Positions 18,933 to 29,576 of a DNA stretch of 64,000 nt are shown in pieces; positions within the stretch are counted from its first letter, which is position 1; each line of letters begins with the position of its first letter. Position numbers and translations under genes: made by a program. Origin of the DNA: Pseudo-nitzschia pungens. Taxonomy: Eukaryota > Bacillariophyta > Bacillariophyceae > Bacillariales > Bacillariaceae. The stretch covers positions 2,294,001 to 2,358,000 of the forward strand of contig CM074759.1 in assembly GCA_037355855.1 (NCBI GenBank). Reading direction: 5' to 3'. The notes under the pieces are model-generated. The model was not told the origin of the DNA and ran no database searches. It saw only the letters and a list, made by a program, of their open reading frames with translations.

Positions 18933-21900
18933 TTACGATTCAATGCTATTCCTGCAATAATAGGGGTGCACTCTCCTAATGTTAACCCGGTCGGTTACAA
19001 AGGGAGCAGTTTCAATAGTTACAGTTCCATTATCATGGGCCTTGAGCACCCTGTAAGGTCCTTGCCGTGGGAAGGATAGTTTTGGAATGATGCCCTTCCT
19101 TTCCAGGGTGACATAGTCTCCTTCTTTGTAGACATGGGGAATCCTCTTCTGGTTCTCCCTGATGTTGCTCTTGTGGATGCTTTTCTGCTTCCGTGCTTGG
19201 ATTGCTTCCCAATCCACTGGGAAGTTCACCGGCATGAACATGTCTCTACCAAACACCAGTTGCGCTGGGGAGTACCCCAGGGTGGTGTGGATGGCACTTC
19301 TGATGGCATATGCTGCCTTGGTGGTGAATTCCTCAAAAGGGTCCTTCTCGTGGAGGTCCCTGTTTTCCAGGTTGAAGGATAACAAGCAGTCCTTTAACAC
19401 CTGGTGGATCCTTTCCAACACTGAGTTGGATTGCGGATTCCATGCCCCACTGGGCTTTCTTTTCATCCCCATGTTCTCGCAGAGCTCTTGGAACTCTGCT
19501 TTGAACTCACTCCCACCATCAAAGCCAATTTCTTTTGGGCGCGGATATCTTGCCAGCCATGTACTGTCCAACAATCGTTGAGTTTCTGCTGCGTTTGGGG
19601 AGTCCTTCAGGTGAGCCAGTTCAAACCATCCGGTCACTGGATCCACCATGGTGAGGACATGGATTTGGTAGTCTTTACCATTTTTGTTATGAACAGTTGC
19701 AGGTCCCCAGAGGTCCACATTGACCCTTTGCCATTTGATGACCTCAGCTGCTTTTTCCGGTAGTAGTCCATACTTCTTCCGGCCACTCTTTTTAAACATC
19801 TGGCACGTGTGACAGTGCTTACAGAGGTCCTGGACGTCCTTTCGTAGGCCTTTCCAGGTGAAGACTGAGCGTATGCTCTGTTCCATTCTCTTTTCTCCCG
19901 GGTGTACCAACATGGTGTGGTACCACTCCATCACTCTTTGTTTGAGCTTGTCGGGAATCAGGATTTTGCCTTCTTTGTGGATGAGACTGAAACCTTCCAC
20001 ATTTTTGGTGGTTAGGCCTTTGTCTTTTTCCAAAGCATTCATGATTTCCGTGTCCTTCTGTTGGTAGAACTGAATCATGTCCGGAGCAAGTGGGAATGCA
20101 CTATTGCCCTGGAATTCTTCCGGTGTTTCTCCAAGTGGGAATAGGAGTTGCCGGAGGTGCGCTTCCTCATCCGCGTAGGTGAGGGGTTTATTTGGTGGTA
20201 GCCATTCCACCATGTCTGCTGGGTCATCTGTGATGTCCAGTCGGGACAACGCGTCTGCTGCATCATTTTCTTTGCCAGCCACGTGTTTGACTATCGGATG
20301 GAACTCCTCCATGAGAAGTCGCCATCGTACCATTCGCTGTGTAGGCATCTGCTGGTATAGCAGGTTCAGATGGTCCGTGTGAATGGTTACATCTTGTCCT
20401 CGTAGGATTCCTTCAAACGCTTTTAAGCCTTCCACTATACCAAGGAGTTCTTTTTCCCCGACAGTGTAGTTGAGCTGCGCTGAGTTCAGTTTCCTTGTGT
20501 AGAAACCAAGGGGTTTGCCGTCTTGGCATACGGTTGCTCCCAGTTGCCTGTCACTGGCGTCTGAGTAGAGATGAAATGGTTTCGTAAAATCCGGGAATGC
20601 GAGTTTCGCTTCATCTGCGAGCATCCTCTTCGCCTCCATGAAAGCTTTCTGCTCTGCTGGGCCCCAGTACCAGTTCAGTTTCCCCTTCTTGCCCGCAAGC
20701 TTGTTGAGGGGGGCAAGGATGTGGGAGCGGCGCTTCCACATATCCCTGTAAAAATTGACCATTCCAAGGAACATCTTGAGTTGCTTGGTGTTCTTGGGGG
20801 CTTCGAGGCGCTTCATCGCCTCCAGCTTCTTTGGCTGGGGTTGAATGCCCTCTGTTGTTAGTAGAAAACCCAAATACTCCACTTCTTTTTGCATGAAGAA
20901 GGATTTTCTAAGGTTGGCTCGAAAGCCAGCGTCATCCAGTCTCTGTAGGACTGTATCGATTTTGTCGAGGTGATCCTGCTCAGATTCCCCCTCTCGTTGG
21001 ATGATCAAGATGTCGTCGATGTAGACGAGGACATAGTCCAGGTCGCCGAGTAGGTTCATCATGACGGACTGGAAGATATCCGGTGCGCATGCAATCCCCA
21101 TAGCCAATCGCTTGTAGGCATACTTCCCCCATGGCAGGATGGTAGAGCAAATCTTTTGGCTCTCCTTGCAAATGGGAATGGTGTAGTACCCTTGGGACAA
21201 GTCCAGTGCCGTAGCAGACTTGAATTTTTGTAGTCTTTGGATGGTTTCCCCTATTCGTGGTAGTGGGAATGGTTTCCGTTGAATTGCTGCGTTCATCTTC
21301 CGAAAGTCAGTGAGAACTCGTATGTCCCCAGTTTTCTTGGGTTGACAGAATGTCGGTGATGCCCATGGTGAGTCATCATCGTGTGGGAGTTTCTCCAGGA
21401 CTCCGATATCACAGAGCCTGTTGATTTCCTTCCGGAGGGCTTGTTCAAAGGCATGGGGCACTGAGTAGTACCTCTGCCTGACCGGTTTGACCCCAGGTTG
21501 GAGTTCGATAGATACCGGTTCGATATTTTTGAGCAGTCCCAGGCCTCCTCCAAAGAGAGTAGGGAACTTCTTCAAAGTTTTCTTTAAGGCGTCCTTGGAC
21601 TTGTCTGTGATCTCCAGATCATTGACCATAGCGTCGATATCGACCTTGGAGTAATCTGCGTCCAGTATTTTGGCTTGCCTTTCTTCCTCCTGTTGCAGGA
21701 TTGGACTTTGGGTGTTGGCAAAGAATACTGCCTCACACTTGTCCGGGTCGGAGAGCTCCCCCATGCCCTTCATGGGGATGGAGTCACCCTGCCAATTGAT
21801 TGTTCGGGAGCTGTATTTAATATCCAGTCCCAATTGCGCCATCAGGTCGGATCCTATGATCATGTCGTAGGGTACCTCCTCGTGGTGATGGTACTCATCC

Positions 21901-22196
21901 ACCTGGAAGGTCCATTTGATGGTCTTTGAGTTTGAGAATTCTATCAGCCTTAGTCCCACTGAAGCCGCAGACTTTGTTCGAAATTTGCCCCCATAGGTAT
22001 TATAGGTAACAGATCGTTGGTCCCGGTTCGTAAGTTGACTTCGGTCGACAAAGTGTTTTAGGATTATGGACTTGGAGCATCCTGAGTCCAGTAGGCCCCG
22101 GAGCATCCTCCCCCTTCCCTTGTGGTCCAACACCTCCACACACACGTCCGCAAATCGGTTAATTATGCGTGGTCCGGTGTGGATAGTGTCGGCCAT
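18933..22196 (-). CDS. pol: Ty3/gypsy pol polyprotein of element C (PR-RT-RNase H-IN)
   Basis: 1087 residues, ATG directly after the gag TGA and in the same frame, ending at TAA. Protease: LLDSG, Asp37. RT: about 235-480, with LDLSQGYYTIP and catalytic YIDD 392-395. RNase H: SDAS 545-548, EKELLGIVE about 581-589, TDHLN about 607. Integrase: zinc finger H760/H765/C795/C798; catalytic Asp828 (VNVDLWGP), Asp893 (GFDGGSEF), Glu928 (NSVLERIH), giving a DD35E-type core. The C-terminus has a YKEGDYVTL..GPYRVLKAHDNGTVTI module typical of gypsy integrases. No chromodomain was recognised. All catalytic residues are present and no defect is seen, so it should be functional. Confidence 0.95.
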   Translation of the reverse strand: MADTIHTGPRIINRFADVCVEVLDHKGRGRMLRGLLDSGCSKSIILKHFVDRSQLTNRDQRSVTYNTYGGKFRTKSAASVGLRLIEFSNSKTIKWTFQVDEYHHHEEVPYDMIIGSDLMAQLGLDIKYSSRTINWQGDSIPMKGMGELSDPDKCEAVFFANTQSPILQQEEERQAKILDADYSKVDIDAMVNDLEITDKSKDALKKTLKKFPTLFGGGLGLLKNIEPVSIELQPGVKPVRQRYYSVPHAFEQALRKEINRLCDIGVLEKLPHDDDSPWASPTFCQPKKTGDIRVLTDFRKMNAAIQRKPFPLPRIGETIQRLQKFKSATALDLSQGYYTIPICKESQKICSTILPWGKYAYKRLAMGIACAPDIFQSVMMNLLGDLDYVLVYIDDILIIQREGESEQDHLDKIDTVLQRLDDAGFRANLRKSFFMQKEVEYLGFLLTTEGIQPQPKKLEAMKRLEAPKNTKQLKMFLGMVNFYRDMWKRRSHILAPLNKLAGKKGKLNWYWGPAEQKAFMEAKRMLADEAKLAFPDFTKPFHLYSDASDRQLGATVCQDGKPLGFYTRKLNSAQLNYTVGEKELLGIVEGLKAFEGILRGQDVTIHTDHLNLLYQQMPTQRMVRWRLLMEEFHPIVKHVAGKENDAADALSRLDITDDPADMVEWLPPNKPLTYADEEAHLRQLLFPLGETPEEFQGNSAFPLAPDMIQFYQQKDTEIMNALEKDKGLTTKNVEGFSLIHKEGKILIPDKLKQRVMEWYHTMLVHPGEKRMEQSIRSVFTWKGLRKDVQDLCKHCHTCQMFKKSGRKKYGLLPEKAAEVIKWQRVNVDLWGPATVHNKNGKDYQIHVLTMVDPVTGWFELAHLKDSPNAAETQRLLDSTWLARYPRPKEIGFDGGSEFKAEFQELCENMGMKRKPSGAWNPQSNSVLERIHQVLKDCLLSFNLENRDLHEKDPFEEFTTKAAYAIRSAIHTTLGYSPAQLVFGRDMFMPVNFPVDWEAIQARKQKSIHKSNIRENQKRIPHVYKEGDYVTLERKGIIPKLSFPRQGPYRVLKAHDNGTVTIETAPFVTDRVNIRRVHPYYCRNSIES

Positions 22197-23600
22197 TCAT
22201 TTGTGGGATCCCTTCTTCTTGAAGGTTTTCTTGTATTTTCTCCTGTACTCCTTGAGTTCTCTTTCAGATATGTCGACCTCGTCGTCAGAGACTTCGTGGT
22301 CGGCTTGGGCCGTTGCCAGCACATAGGAGTACTCGTGGTTGGAGAGGTTCCTTCCCCAGTGGGGTTTGGAGTGTTGCTCAGTGTCTGAGTCTTCTTTTGC
22401 CACGAAATGCTCCTTGAGCAGATTTATGGTCTCCCGGTCGAACTTCCCCTTCTTGGGGGGTCCTCCGGTTAGTTTCCAGCATTTGCCGGCGTGGGTCTTG
22501 CCACAAATTTTGCATAGTTGCTTGTTATTGTCCATTGGGCGCTTCTTTTTGTTGGGAGACTTGCTGTTTCCTCCCCCAGAAGTGGCCTTGGAGTTCTTCT
22601 TGGTTCCACCGTTTTGTTTTTCCAGTTCGGTGATCCGTTTGCGAAGTTCTTCTTCGTTTCGGATGGTGGTTTCCAGGTTTTCGAGTTTATCGATGGTGGT
22701 GTTGAAGGAGTGGGCAAAGACGTCCCATCCAATGTGTTCCAGTTTGTCCCTCTGGGTGTGGGTCATGCTGGTGTCCAGGATTTCCTTCATCTCGTCGTGA
22801 GTGAAGCTGGAGGGTGCCATTCCTGTGGCGGCGCCACTTTCCCAGAGACATTCTGGTAGGTAGCTTTGTAGTTCGGCCATTCGATTGGCCCAGGCTCTGA
22901 TGCCATGTTTCATGTCGACTCGCATCCCCCGCATGAAGCGGCGGAGGAGGATGTACGAGCGTTTCCCGTTCATGTCATTGCCAAAGACTTTCAGCTTGAG
23001 GGCGTACATGCATTCCTCAATGACATCCTTTTTGTACTCCTCTGATTGGTAGTACTTTGTGAGGGCATCGGGTACCTTCTTTTTCGGGATTGGAGCGCCG
23101 AGGTCCTCGGGCTCTGTTTCCTCATCCGATTTTGCCGTAGCGTTCGGTTTGTTTTTATCGGTAGTTTGGGTGGTGTCCCCTTCGACTGGCTCCTTGGGTG
23201 TTCCAGTGGGAGCTTCTGTAGTTAGGTCGGTTGTTTCGACCTTTTGGATCCGTTTCTGGACCAGTTTGTTGTTATGTGTCTTGTGACCTGGTTCGGCGTA
23301 GTAGGACCGGCCTAGAGTCATTTGGACGATAGAGAGTGCCTCGTTGGAGAGGACCCTCTGGAGGACGTCCAGTTTCTGGTCTCCTTGGAGTTTGTAATTG
23401 CCAGCAATTTTCTGGTCAAAGTCTCTTTTCCAGATGATAAAGAGTTCCGGTCTTTCAGTGCCGGTGAGTACCTTCAGATAGTCACTGAAGGCTACCCCTC
23501 CTTTTTCTGAGTCGATACTCATTTTCACGGTGGTGGCATCTTCCGGCCAGTCCTCTCGTGTAAAGGTGAAGGGTTTCTGTTTAGTTCCTTTAGACGCCAT
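22197..23600 (-). CDS. gag: Ty3/gypsy gag of element C
   Basis: 467 residues, ATG at 23600, TGA at 22199-22197. Layout is as in B gag: N-terminal domain, charged linker (about 115-180), core with EECMYALKLKVFG and WANRMAELQSYLPECLW, a short coiled-coil (EEELRKRITELEKQ), a basic tract, the CX2CX3HX3C motif CKICGKTHAGKC at about 378-389, and a basic C-terminus. Differences from B are mostly conservative, so the protein looks under constraint. It should form particles and bind element RNA. Confidence 0.94.
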   Translation of the reverse strand: MASKGTKQKPFTFTREDWPEDATTVKMSIDSEKGGVAFSDYLKVLTGTERPELFIIWKRDFDQKIAGNYKLQGDQKLDVLQRVLSNEALSIVQMTLGRSYYAEPGHKTHNNKLVQKRIQKVETTDLTTEAPTGTPKEPVEGDTTQTTDKNKPNATAKSDEETEPEDLGAPIPKKKVPDALTKYYQSEEYKKDVIEECMYALKLKVFGNDMNGKRSYILLRRFMRGMRVDMKHGIRAWANRMAELQSYLPECLWESGAATGMAPSSFTHDEMKEILDTSMTHTQRDKLEHIGWDVFAHSFNTTIDKLENLETTIRNEEELRKRITELEKQNGGTKKNSKATSGGGNSKSPNKKKRPMDNNKQLCKICGKTHAGKCWKLTGGPPKKGKFDRETINLLKEHFVAKEDSDTEQHSKPHWGRNLSNHEYSYVLATAQADHEVSDDEVDISERELKEYRRKYKKTFKKKGSHK

Positions 23601-24325
23601 GGTTAATCAGTTTCTTTTTATTTACTTTAGTTTAGTTACAGTATTTCTGTAAGTTGTTATTTGGGGTGGAAATGAGCAAAAAGTGGTTGTTTCAGTTTGC
23701 TCCAGTTTCCTCTTTGTCTGCACGATATCCCGTGTTGTAACTGATTTTGCTTTAGGCTTGTCCAGTGGTGGGAGTTGTTTCTCTCTTTAGTTCCCGGGAA
23801 TCCTGTGGTTCTCCGGAGTTGTTTCTGTTTTTATTTCGTGGGATTCGATTCCCGTGGTTCTCCGGCGTTGCTTCCCTATTAAGCAATCACCGGGCCGGTC
23901 CCACTTCCCGTTTCCCGTGGGATTGGTGGTGTTTGGGTATTCATTATATACCTTTCCGGATATCCGTATATTTCGGTTGTGATTGGCATCCCCTGTTCGG
24001 TCTGTCCATCCACTCAGTGTTGGTCCAATTAGTCCACTCACTGGATTATGTGTCACTTTTTCGACACTTATTTTCGATTATTTCTGTTGTCGACCATGGT
24101 CCTGTTTAGGTCCCTAGGTGTCTCTGTTGCTCCAGTTGCTCCCTGTAATGGAGTCAACTGTTGCTGGGGTCGGTATTCCTTAGTGCTGCAGACACCGGAT
24201 GTCCTTCTCCCTGTTTGCTTCTACGCGCCTCCATTTTTGGCAGTCCTTCGATCTCGTCGGTTTGTCGGCCGATCGATTTCTTCTCTTGCTCATGGTCATC
24301 AGCGCTCAGCTTGATTTTAAAATCA
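23601..24325 (-). other. Untranslated leader of element C
   Basis: 725 bp from the 5' LTR to gag. It begins with the palindrome TGATTTTAAAATCA at the primer-binding position. No conserved reading frame was found. Confidence 0.7.
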
Positions 24326-24516
24326 TGCCATACCCCGGGTCTACTAGTGATTAGAATAGTAGTGATATGCAAATTGTGAGCTCTATCATTTAGTCTATCT
24401 GCTATTGGATTCAGCAGTCTCGAAATCGGCGATTCCAGAGACTCGCTAATCGTAATCCAATCCTTATCCTTAATCCAATCACGAACGGGTTCGTGACTGT
24501 ATTCCGGTGCACGGCA
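24326..24516 (-). repeat. 5' LTR of element C (191 bp)
   Basis: Same ends and, by eye, the same sequence as the 3' LTR. It abuts the right-hand GCTCC duplication. Confidence 0.96.
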
Positions 24517-27500
24517 GCTCCATGTCCAGACTGCAATCTTCTCATCCTCATTTGCGTCAACGGTATTTCAAGCGTGTCAGGCACAGTTTTCTCAAGGCTG
24601 GAGTGTTTTCTCTCCAGGCCAAGCTGGAGCAGTTGCTGGCTCAGTTTCAATCTGGTGACATTTCTGTGAAAGTAGATCTCATCAACACCTATGAAGTCCT
24701 CCATGAAACCTCCACCTCTCTCAGGCTGTCTGTTGAACAACATCTCTGCAACACAAGAGCTGGGATGGTTCCATGGTCACCCCAGCTCCAGGTGTATCGT
24801 GATACCATTGATTTCTGGCGCCGTGTAGTGAAGTTGAGGCAGGGTGTGTCTACCAGTCATACTGTTTTGAAGCGGCTGGCTTCCAAGCTTTCTCTCTACA
24901 AAGGGGAACACTGTGATTTACCCAGTGCTATCTTCCATTTGAAACAAGCTTACAAGCAGTACCGGGCTGTGAAACAGCTGGCTCCCTCTTGGAGAGACTC
25001 TTTCAATCAAGGCCTGGTGGATGCGCTTCTTGCTGAGGGTAAGCCCCACAACCAGAGTGCTTCCCAGATTCGTGCCCGGATGCGGAGGGAAAGGCTTCAA
25101 AGAGAGCTTGGTGTTGCAGCTAGGTCAATTCGTGGGCGCATCAACAAAGCAGCAGTCTTGAAGGCTATTGCTGTTGGCCCTGACGGTGCTGAACAGGTGT
25201 TGGAGTCCCAGTCAACTATGGTTCCAGCTATGGCTGAATCTAATGTCAGGCGCCAACAACAGTGTATTGGCACTCCCTCCATGGCTCCCTCTTTTATCCA
25301 AGACTTTGGATATTTAGGTACAGGCCCCGCTTCTGCTGCAGTTCTTGAAGGATCCTACACTCCTCCCCCTGGCACTGACAAGTATCTCTGTGAATTTCTT
25401 TCCTGTCTCAAAGTGCCTGAGTCTCTCCTGCAATTGCCCCCTTTTGATTATTCTGTGAGCCCAGCTGACAATGCTGCTGCTTGGAAAAGTCAGAGGGAAC
25501 GCACTGCCAGTGAACCCTCTTGTTTGAGCTTTGCCCATCACAAGTCCTTTGCCCTTGACCCACAGTTGAATTGCTTTGATACTCTTCTGAGATCAGTCCC
25601 ACTGATTGTTGGTTTCTCTCCTGCTGCCTGGCAAGTCATCACTGATGTTGAGATCTTCAAGAAACCTGGTGAATATAGGGTTGACAAGATGAGGCTGATC
25701 CAGTTGATGTCTCCTGAATTCCAGATCAACAACAAGATGATTGGCAGACGCATTCTTGCCCATGCTGAACGTGCCAATGCAGTTGCTGCTGATCAACATG
25801 GGAGCAGGAAGCACCACAAGGCTATCAACACCTGCCTGAACAAGAAGCTCATCTGTGATGTGTTACGCCAAAAGCGCAGATCTGGTGCTGTTGCCATGAA
25901 TGATGCCAAGGGTTGCTATGACAGGATCTCTCATCCCATTGCTGGTCTCACTCTCCAGAGCTTTGGCCTTCCAGCGCATGTTTGTGAAGTTCTTTTGTCT
26001 ACCCTGCAGCGTGCCAAACACCACATCAAAACTGGTTTTGGCCGATCAGGCCCTGTGTATGGTGATGAACCTGTCCCTCTCAGTGGTTGTGGCCAAGGCA
26101 ATGGGATTGGTCCCACTCTCTGGGCACTGGTTTCTACAATTGTCTTCAGGATGATGCAACAGGCAGGACATGGTGTCCACCTTGTCACTTCTTTGTCCCT
26201 GCAGCTGGTTTCCCTGGTGGGATTCGCTTTTGTGGATGACACTGATTTGTTCTGTGCTGGTTCTGATCCCACCACCTCTGGTGAGACCTTGGCTGTTGAC
26301 TTTCAGGATGCACTTGACAGATGGGCAGGTTGAACCTGCCAAATCCTTCTGTTATTTGATTGATTTCAAATGGACTGGATCTGGTTGGGACTATCGCTCC
26401 ATTGCTGACATGCCTGGTGACTTCACTGTTGCTGACAAGCTTGGCAATCGTGCTACTCTGGATCGTTTTGAGGTTGACCATGCTGACAAAACCCTTGGTG
26501 TTTTCATCTCCATGGATGGCAATGAGGATGCCCAAATTGCTCACATGGAGTCCCAGTCTAAGGCTTTTGGGTCTCAACTGAAGGCTTCCAAGTGTGAGAA
26601 GAGGGCTTCCCTCTACACATTCAAGTATTCTTTCATGAAGTCTGTTGAGTATCCCCTGCCTGTCACTCAACTTGATGAGGGTACCTGGACTAAGATTCTT
26701 CACCCCGCCCTTGTCCCTGTGCTGAATAAGGCTGGAATGTCCCGCAGCTTTCCCAGACATGTGTTCTTTGGTCCATCTCTTTATCAAGGCTTTGGATTCA
26801 TTCATCCATATCTTCTCCAAGAGTTTAGCCATATTGCCACTATCTTCCAGGAATCTGTCCGGTCCTCACAAACTGGCAGGATTCTGAGGCTCACTGCTGA
26901 GGCTCTGAGGCTTGAATTGGGTGTTCCTCTCCATCTTGGGGTCACACCCTATCATCCCTTTGCCTCATACATCACTCCTTGTTGGTACAAGCATGTATGG
27001 AAATTCTTTTCCATGCATCCTGTGAGCTTGGCTGAAGACTTCCCAGACCCTCCTCTGCTGCGCTCCAATGATTGCTACCTCATGCAGGCCTTTGTTGATG
27101 CCGGTTTCAGAGGTGCTGACTTGTCCCTCTTGAATCTCATTCGGTTGTCTCTCAAGGCTGTTTCTCTAGCTGATATTTGCACTCCTGATGGAAAAAAGCT
27201 GTCCCCAGTGGCTTTCCAATTGCAGTCTTCCAACCACTTGAGAGATCATCTTGACTGGCCAAGATGTCCCCCACCTTGGCCTCCACCAGCACAGCGCCTG
27301 TGGACTAAGGCTCTTCAGACATGTTTTCTTCCTCCCTGTCCACTCCCTGCAGCTAGAGCCTTGGCTCATTCTTTTCATCTTGGGCCTTGGCTCTCTCCCC
27401 AGACAGCTTTTCTTTGGCCTTGGTACTTGTCTTCCTCTACCAATACACTGTTCTCCAAATGTTCTACTGGTTGGAAGGTGGGCACCTCCCAAGGAAGGGG

Positions 27501-29268
27501 CAGATTCAGATTCACCTCTGAAGTTCTTCCTGAGAAACCTCCCTGTGCTCATGTGCTTGTCTCTCCTGTGACCCGTGGTCAAGTTGTTCGCGTTGTTGGT
27601 TCTTCTGATTTTGTCTCTGAACCTCCTGATGTGGATCCTCTGAGGTACAACCCATTTGACTCTCTTCCAGCATCCCCTGAGGATGCCTTTGACTGTCTTT
27701 GTGAGTCTCCAAGAGTGCTTCTCCACAAGTATTCCTTCCCACATGGGGGTTGTCAGGCCCTTGCCGATGCCATTCAGAGTGGCACTGCCAGTGCTGTTTG
27801 TGATGGGTCCTTTGATCCTGCTCTTCTGAGAGGTACTTCTGCCTTCATCCTGTCACCCAATACCTCCACCAAGACTACCTCATTGTTCCTCACTGGCTGT
27901 AACTTTGTCAGTGGCTCCCCTGAGGATCAGTCTTCTTACCGGAGTGAACTGGCTGGCATCATTGGGGTTCTCACTTGTTGCACTGCTCTGGTGGATCTTT
28001 TTGATATTGCCTCTGGCTCTGTCACCATTGCACTTGATGGTGACACAGCTCTCAAACAGGCTCAGGGATCTTGGCCCTTGGTTATTTCCCAGAAGTCTTT
28101 TGATTATGTCTATGTCATCCGCAACATGATTACTGCCCTTCCCATTTCAGTGCACTTCCGGTGGGTTCAGGGACATCAAGCTGGATTCTTTCTTGACTGG
28201 TGGGCCCTTCGCAATCATCAGGTTGATGGCATGGCCAAGGCATTTCTATCTCTGCATAGAGCCTCTGCCTACCACTATCCCAGACTTGTGTTTGAACCAT
28301 GGGCATTTTCCCTCAATGGTTCCAAGTGTTCAAGGTTTGATCAGAATGCTCTGCATGTTGCCATTGCTGGTCCTCCTCTTCTCCAATACTGGAAGACCCA
28401 CCACGATATCCCCATTCCCCCACCTGTTTTGGGTTCCATCCATTGGTGTGTCCATCAGTCTGCCTTCAAGCGTCTCCCTCCAGGCATGCAACGGTGGTTT
28501 GTCAAGTTTGCCTCTGGATGCATTGGTGTAGGCAACCAGCTACTTCACTACCAGCATCAGGATCACTCCAGGTGCCCCTTGTGTGCTGCAGACAATGAGA
28601 AGGTCTCTCATGTGCTCTCCTGCAAGGACCCTGGGGCTGTCAAGCACAGTGTGTCTGCCTTCAAAGGCCCCTTGCAGCAGAGGCTTGAGGTTGAACAGAC
28701 TGATCCATCCCTGGTGGCTGCCATTGTTGATCTTCTCACCAGGATTCGGAAAGGTCAGACCATTTATCCCTCCTCATATTCCCATGACATTGCTGGTGCT
28801 GTCAGAGCACAGAGGAATATCGGTTGGCACAACTGGCTTCTTGGTAGGTGGTCTCCTCTCTGGCACCAGATCCAGGCTGACTACTACTCCCAAATTGGAA
28901 GCAAGCGCTCTCCCAGACGCTGGGCTACCGCTATCATCCAACAGTTCTTCCTCACATGCTGGGATCTATGGACTTATAGGAATGAACGGCTCCATGGTTC
29001 TGGGGGTACACTTGAGGCTGAACAACACCAATCTCTTGATGATTCCATCTCCTCTGAATTGGCTCTTGGTACAGCTGGTGCTCTCCCCCAGTCACACCCC
29101 CTTCTCCAAACCCCTCTCCAAGTCCTACAAGGTTATACCCTCACTGCCAAGAGGCAGTGGCTTGCCACTATCCACCTTGCCAGGAAGCAGTATGCAGCTC
29201 CCCCCCCACCAGTGCAGCCATACCAGCGAGAGGCTGCGTTGTTGCGCGCTTGGCTTACTGGATCTTAG

Positions 29269-29576
29269 GGTTGCTTCCACCTTGTTCCTTGGTGTTATCC
29301 ACTATTTCTCTACTCCCCGTCCTGTTCCCCATTATGATACTGGGATTTCTTCCAGTCTCTTCCTTCTCCCCCTTTTTATTTCTCACAGGTCCCTGTTTTG
29401 TGGGACCTGTTTTGTTTCTTTCCCTGCTTGTTGTTCCAGGTTTGTTTGGCAAAATTGTCGTTCTACCACTTGGGGTCCTGACTCTTTGATGGAGGCGACG
29501 TTAAAGTCTGGTTACAGACTGAGTAATTTAGTTCCACCTGTGGTGGTAAAGTTATTTAAATACGTATATTATTATT
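29269..29576 (+). promoter_or_regulatory. LINE1 3' UTR with three hairpins and (TAT)n tail
   Basis: Hairpin 1 at 29385-29410: ACAGGTCCC / GGGACCTGT, 8-nt loop. Hairpin 2 at 29505-29520: AGTCTG / CAGACT, 4-nt loop. Hairpin 3 at 29534-29546: CCACC / GGTGG, 3-nt loop. All recur in LINE2; hairpins 2 and 3 recur in the non-autonomous copy. A structured 3' end is what LINE reverse transcriptases often recognise. Confidence 0.75.

Larger units (their letters stand above)
18724..24516 (-). mobile_element. Ty3/gypsy-type LTR retrotransposon C, full length and intact
   Basis: 5793 bp between 5-bp duplications GCTCC (18719-18723 and 24517-24521), sitting in LINE1 ORF2 between codons 354 and 355. The two 191-bp LTRs read as identical. 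Gag (467 aa) and pol (1087 aa) are both open. This is the reference copy of the B/C/D family and is probably recent. The empty site is seen in LINE2 and LINE3. Confidence 0.97.
17662..29268 (+). pseudogene. LINE1 ORF2 (APE-RT-RNase H), split by element C and frameshifted
   Basis: Coding pieces are 17662-18723 and 24522-29268. The start ATG overlaps the ORF1 stop by 8 nt. Piece 1 (354 codons) is the APE endonuclease: QNIG, an acidic ..AEHCLNES, FSAYCP, a D..N motif (DQNAD), RTPIDAIWVS and SDHR. Element C (duplication GCTCC) follows. The second piece holds RT (NDAKGCYDRI, GNGIGPTLW, catalytic FVDD at about 26227), then RNase H (CDGSF, SSYRSELAGI, ALDGDT, NHQVDGMAK) and a CX2C..HX4C zinc finger (CPLC..HVLSC). 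A 26-bp deletion at 26331/26332, relative to LINE2 and LINE3, shifts the frame between RT and RNase H. The copy is inactive. Confidence 0.93.
13131..29576 (+). mobile_element. LINE1: giant APE/RT/RNase H non-LTR retrotransposon (interrupted by C)
   Basis: It lies between two copies of the 18-bp duplication GCACAAGGTCTGTGGCTT (13113-13130 and 29577-29594). The 5' end is ACAATTTTGC, matching the 5' end of LINE2. The 3' end is a short (TAT)n tail instead of poly(A), as in I-type LINEs. Removing element C and its 5-bp duplication leaves about 10.65 kb. It has a full 5' UTR, an intact ORF1, and an ORF2 broken by C and by a 26-bp deletion. Confidence 0.93.
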
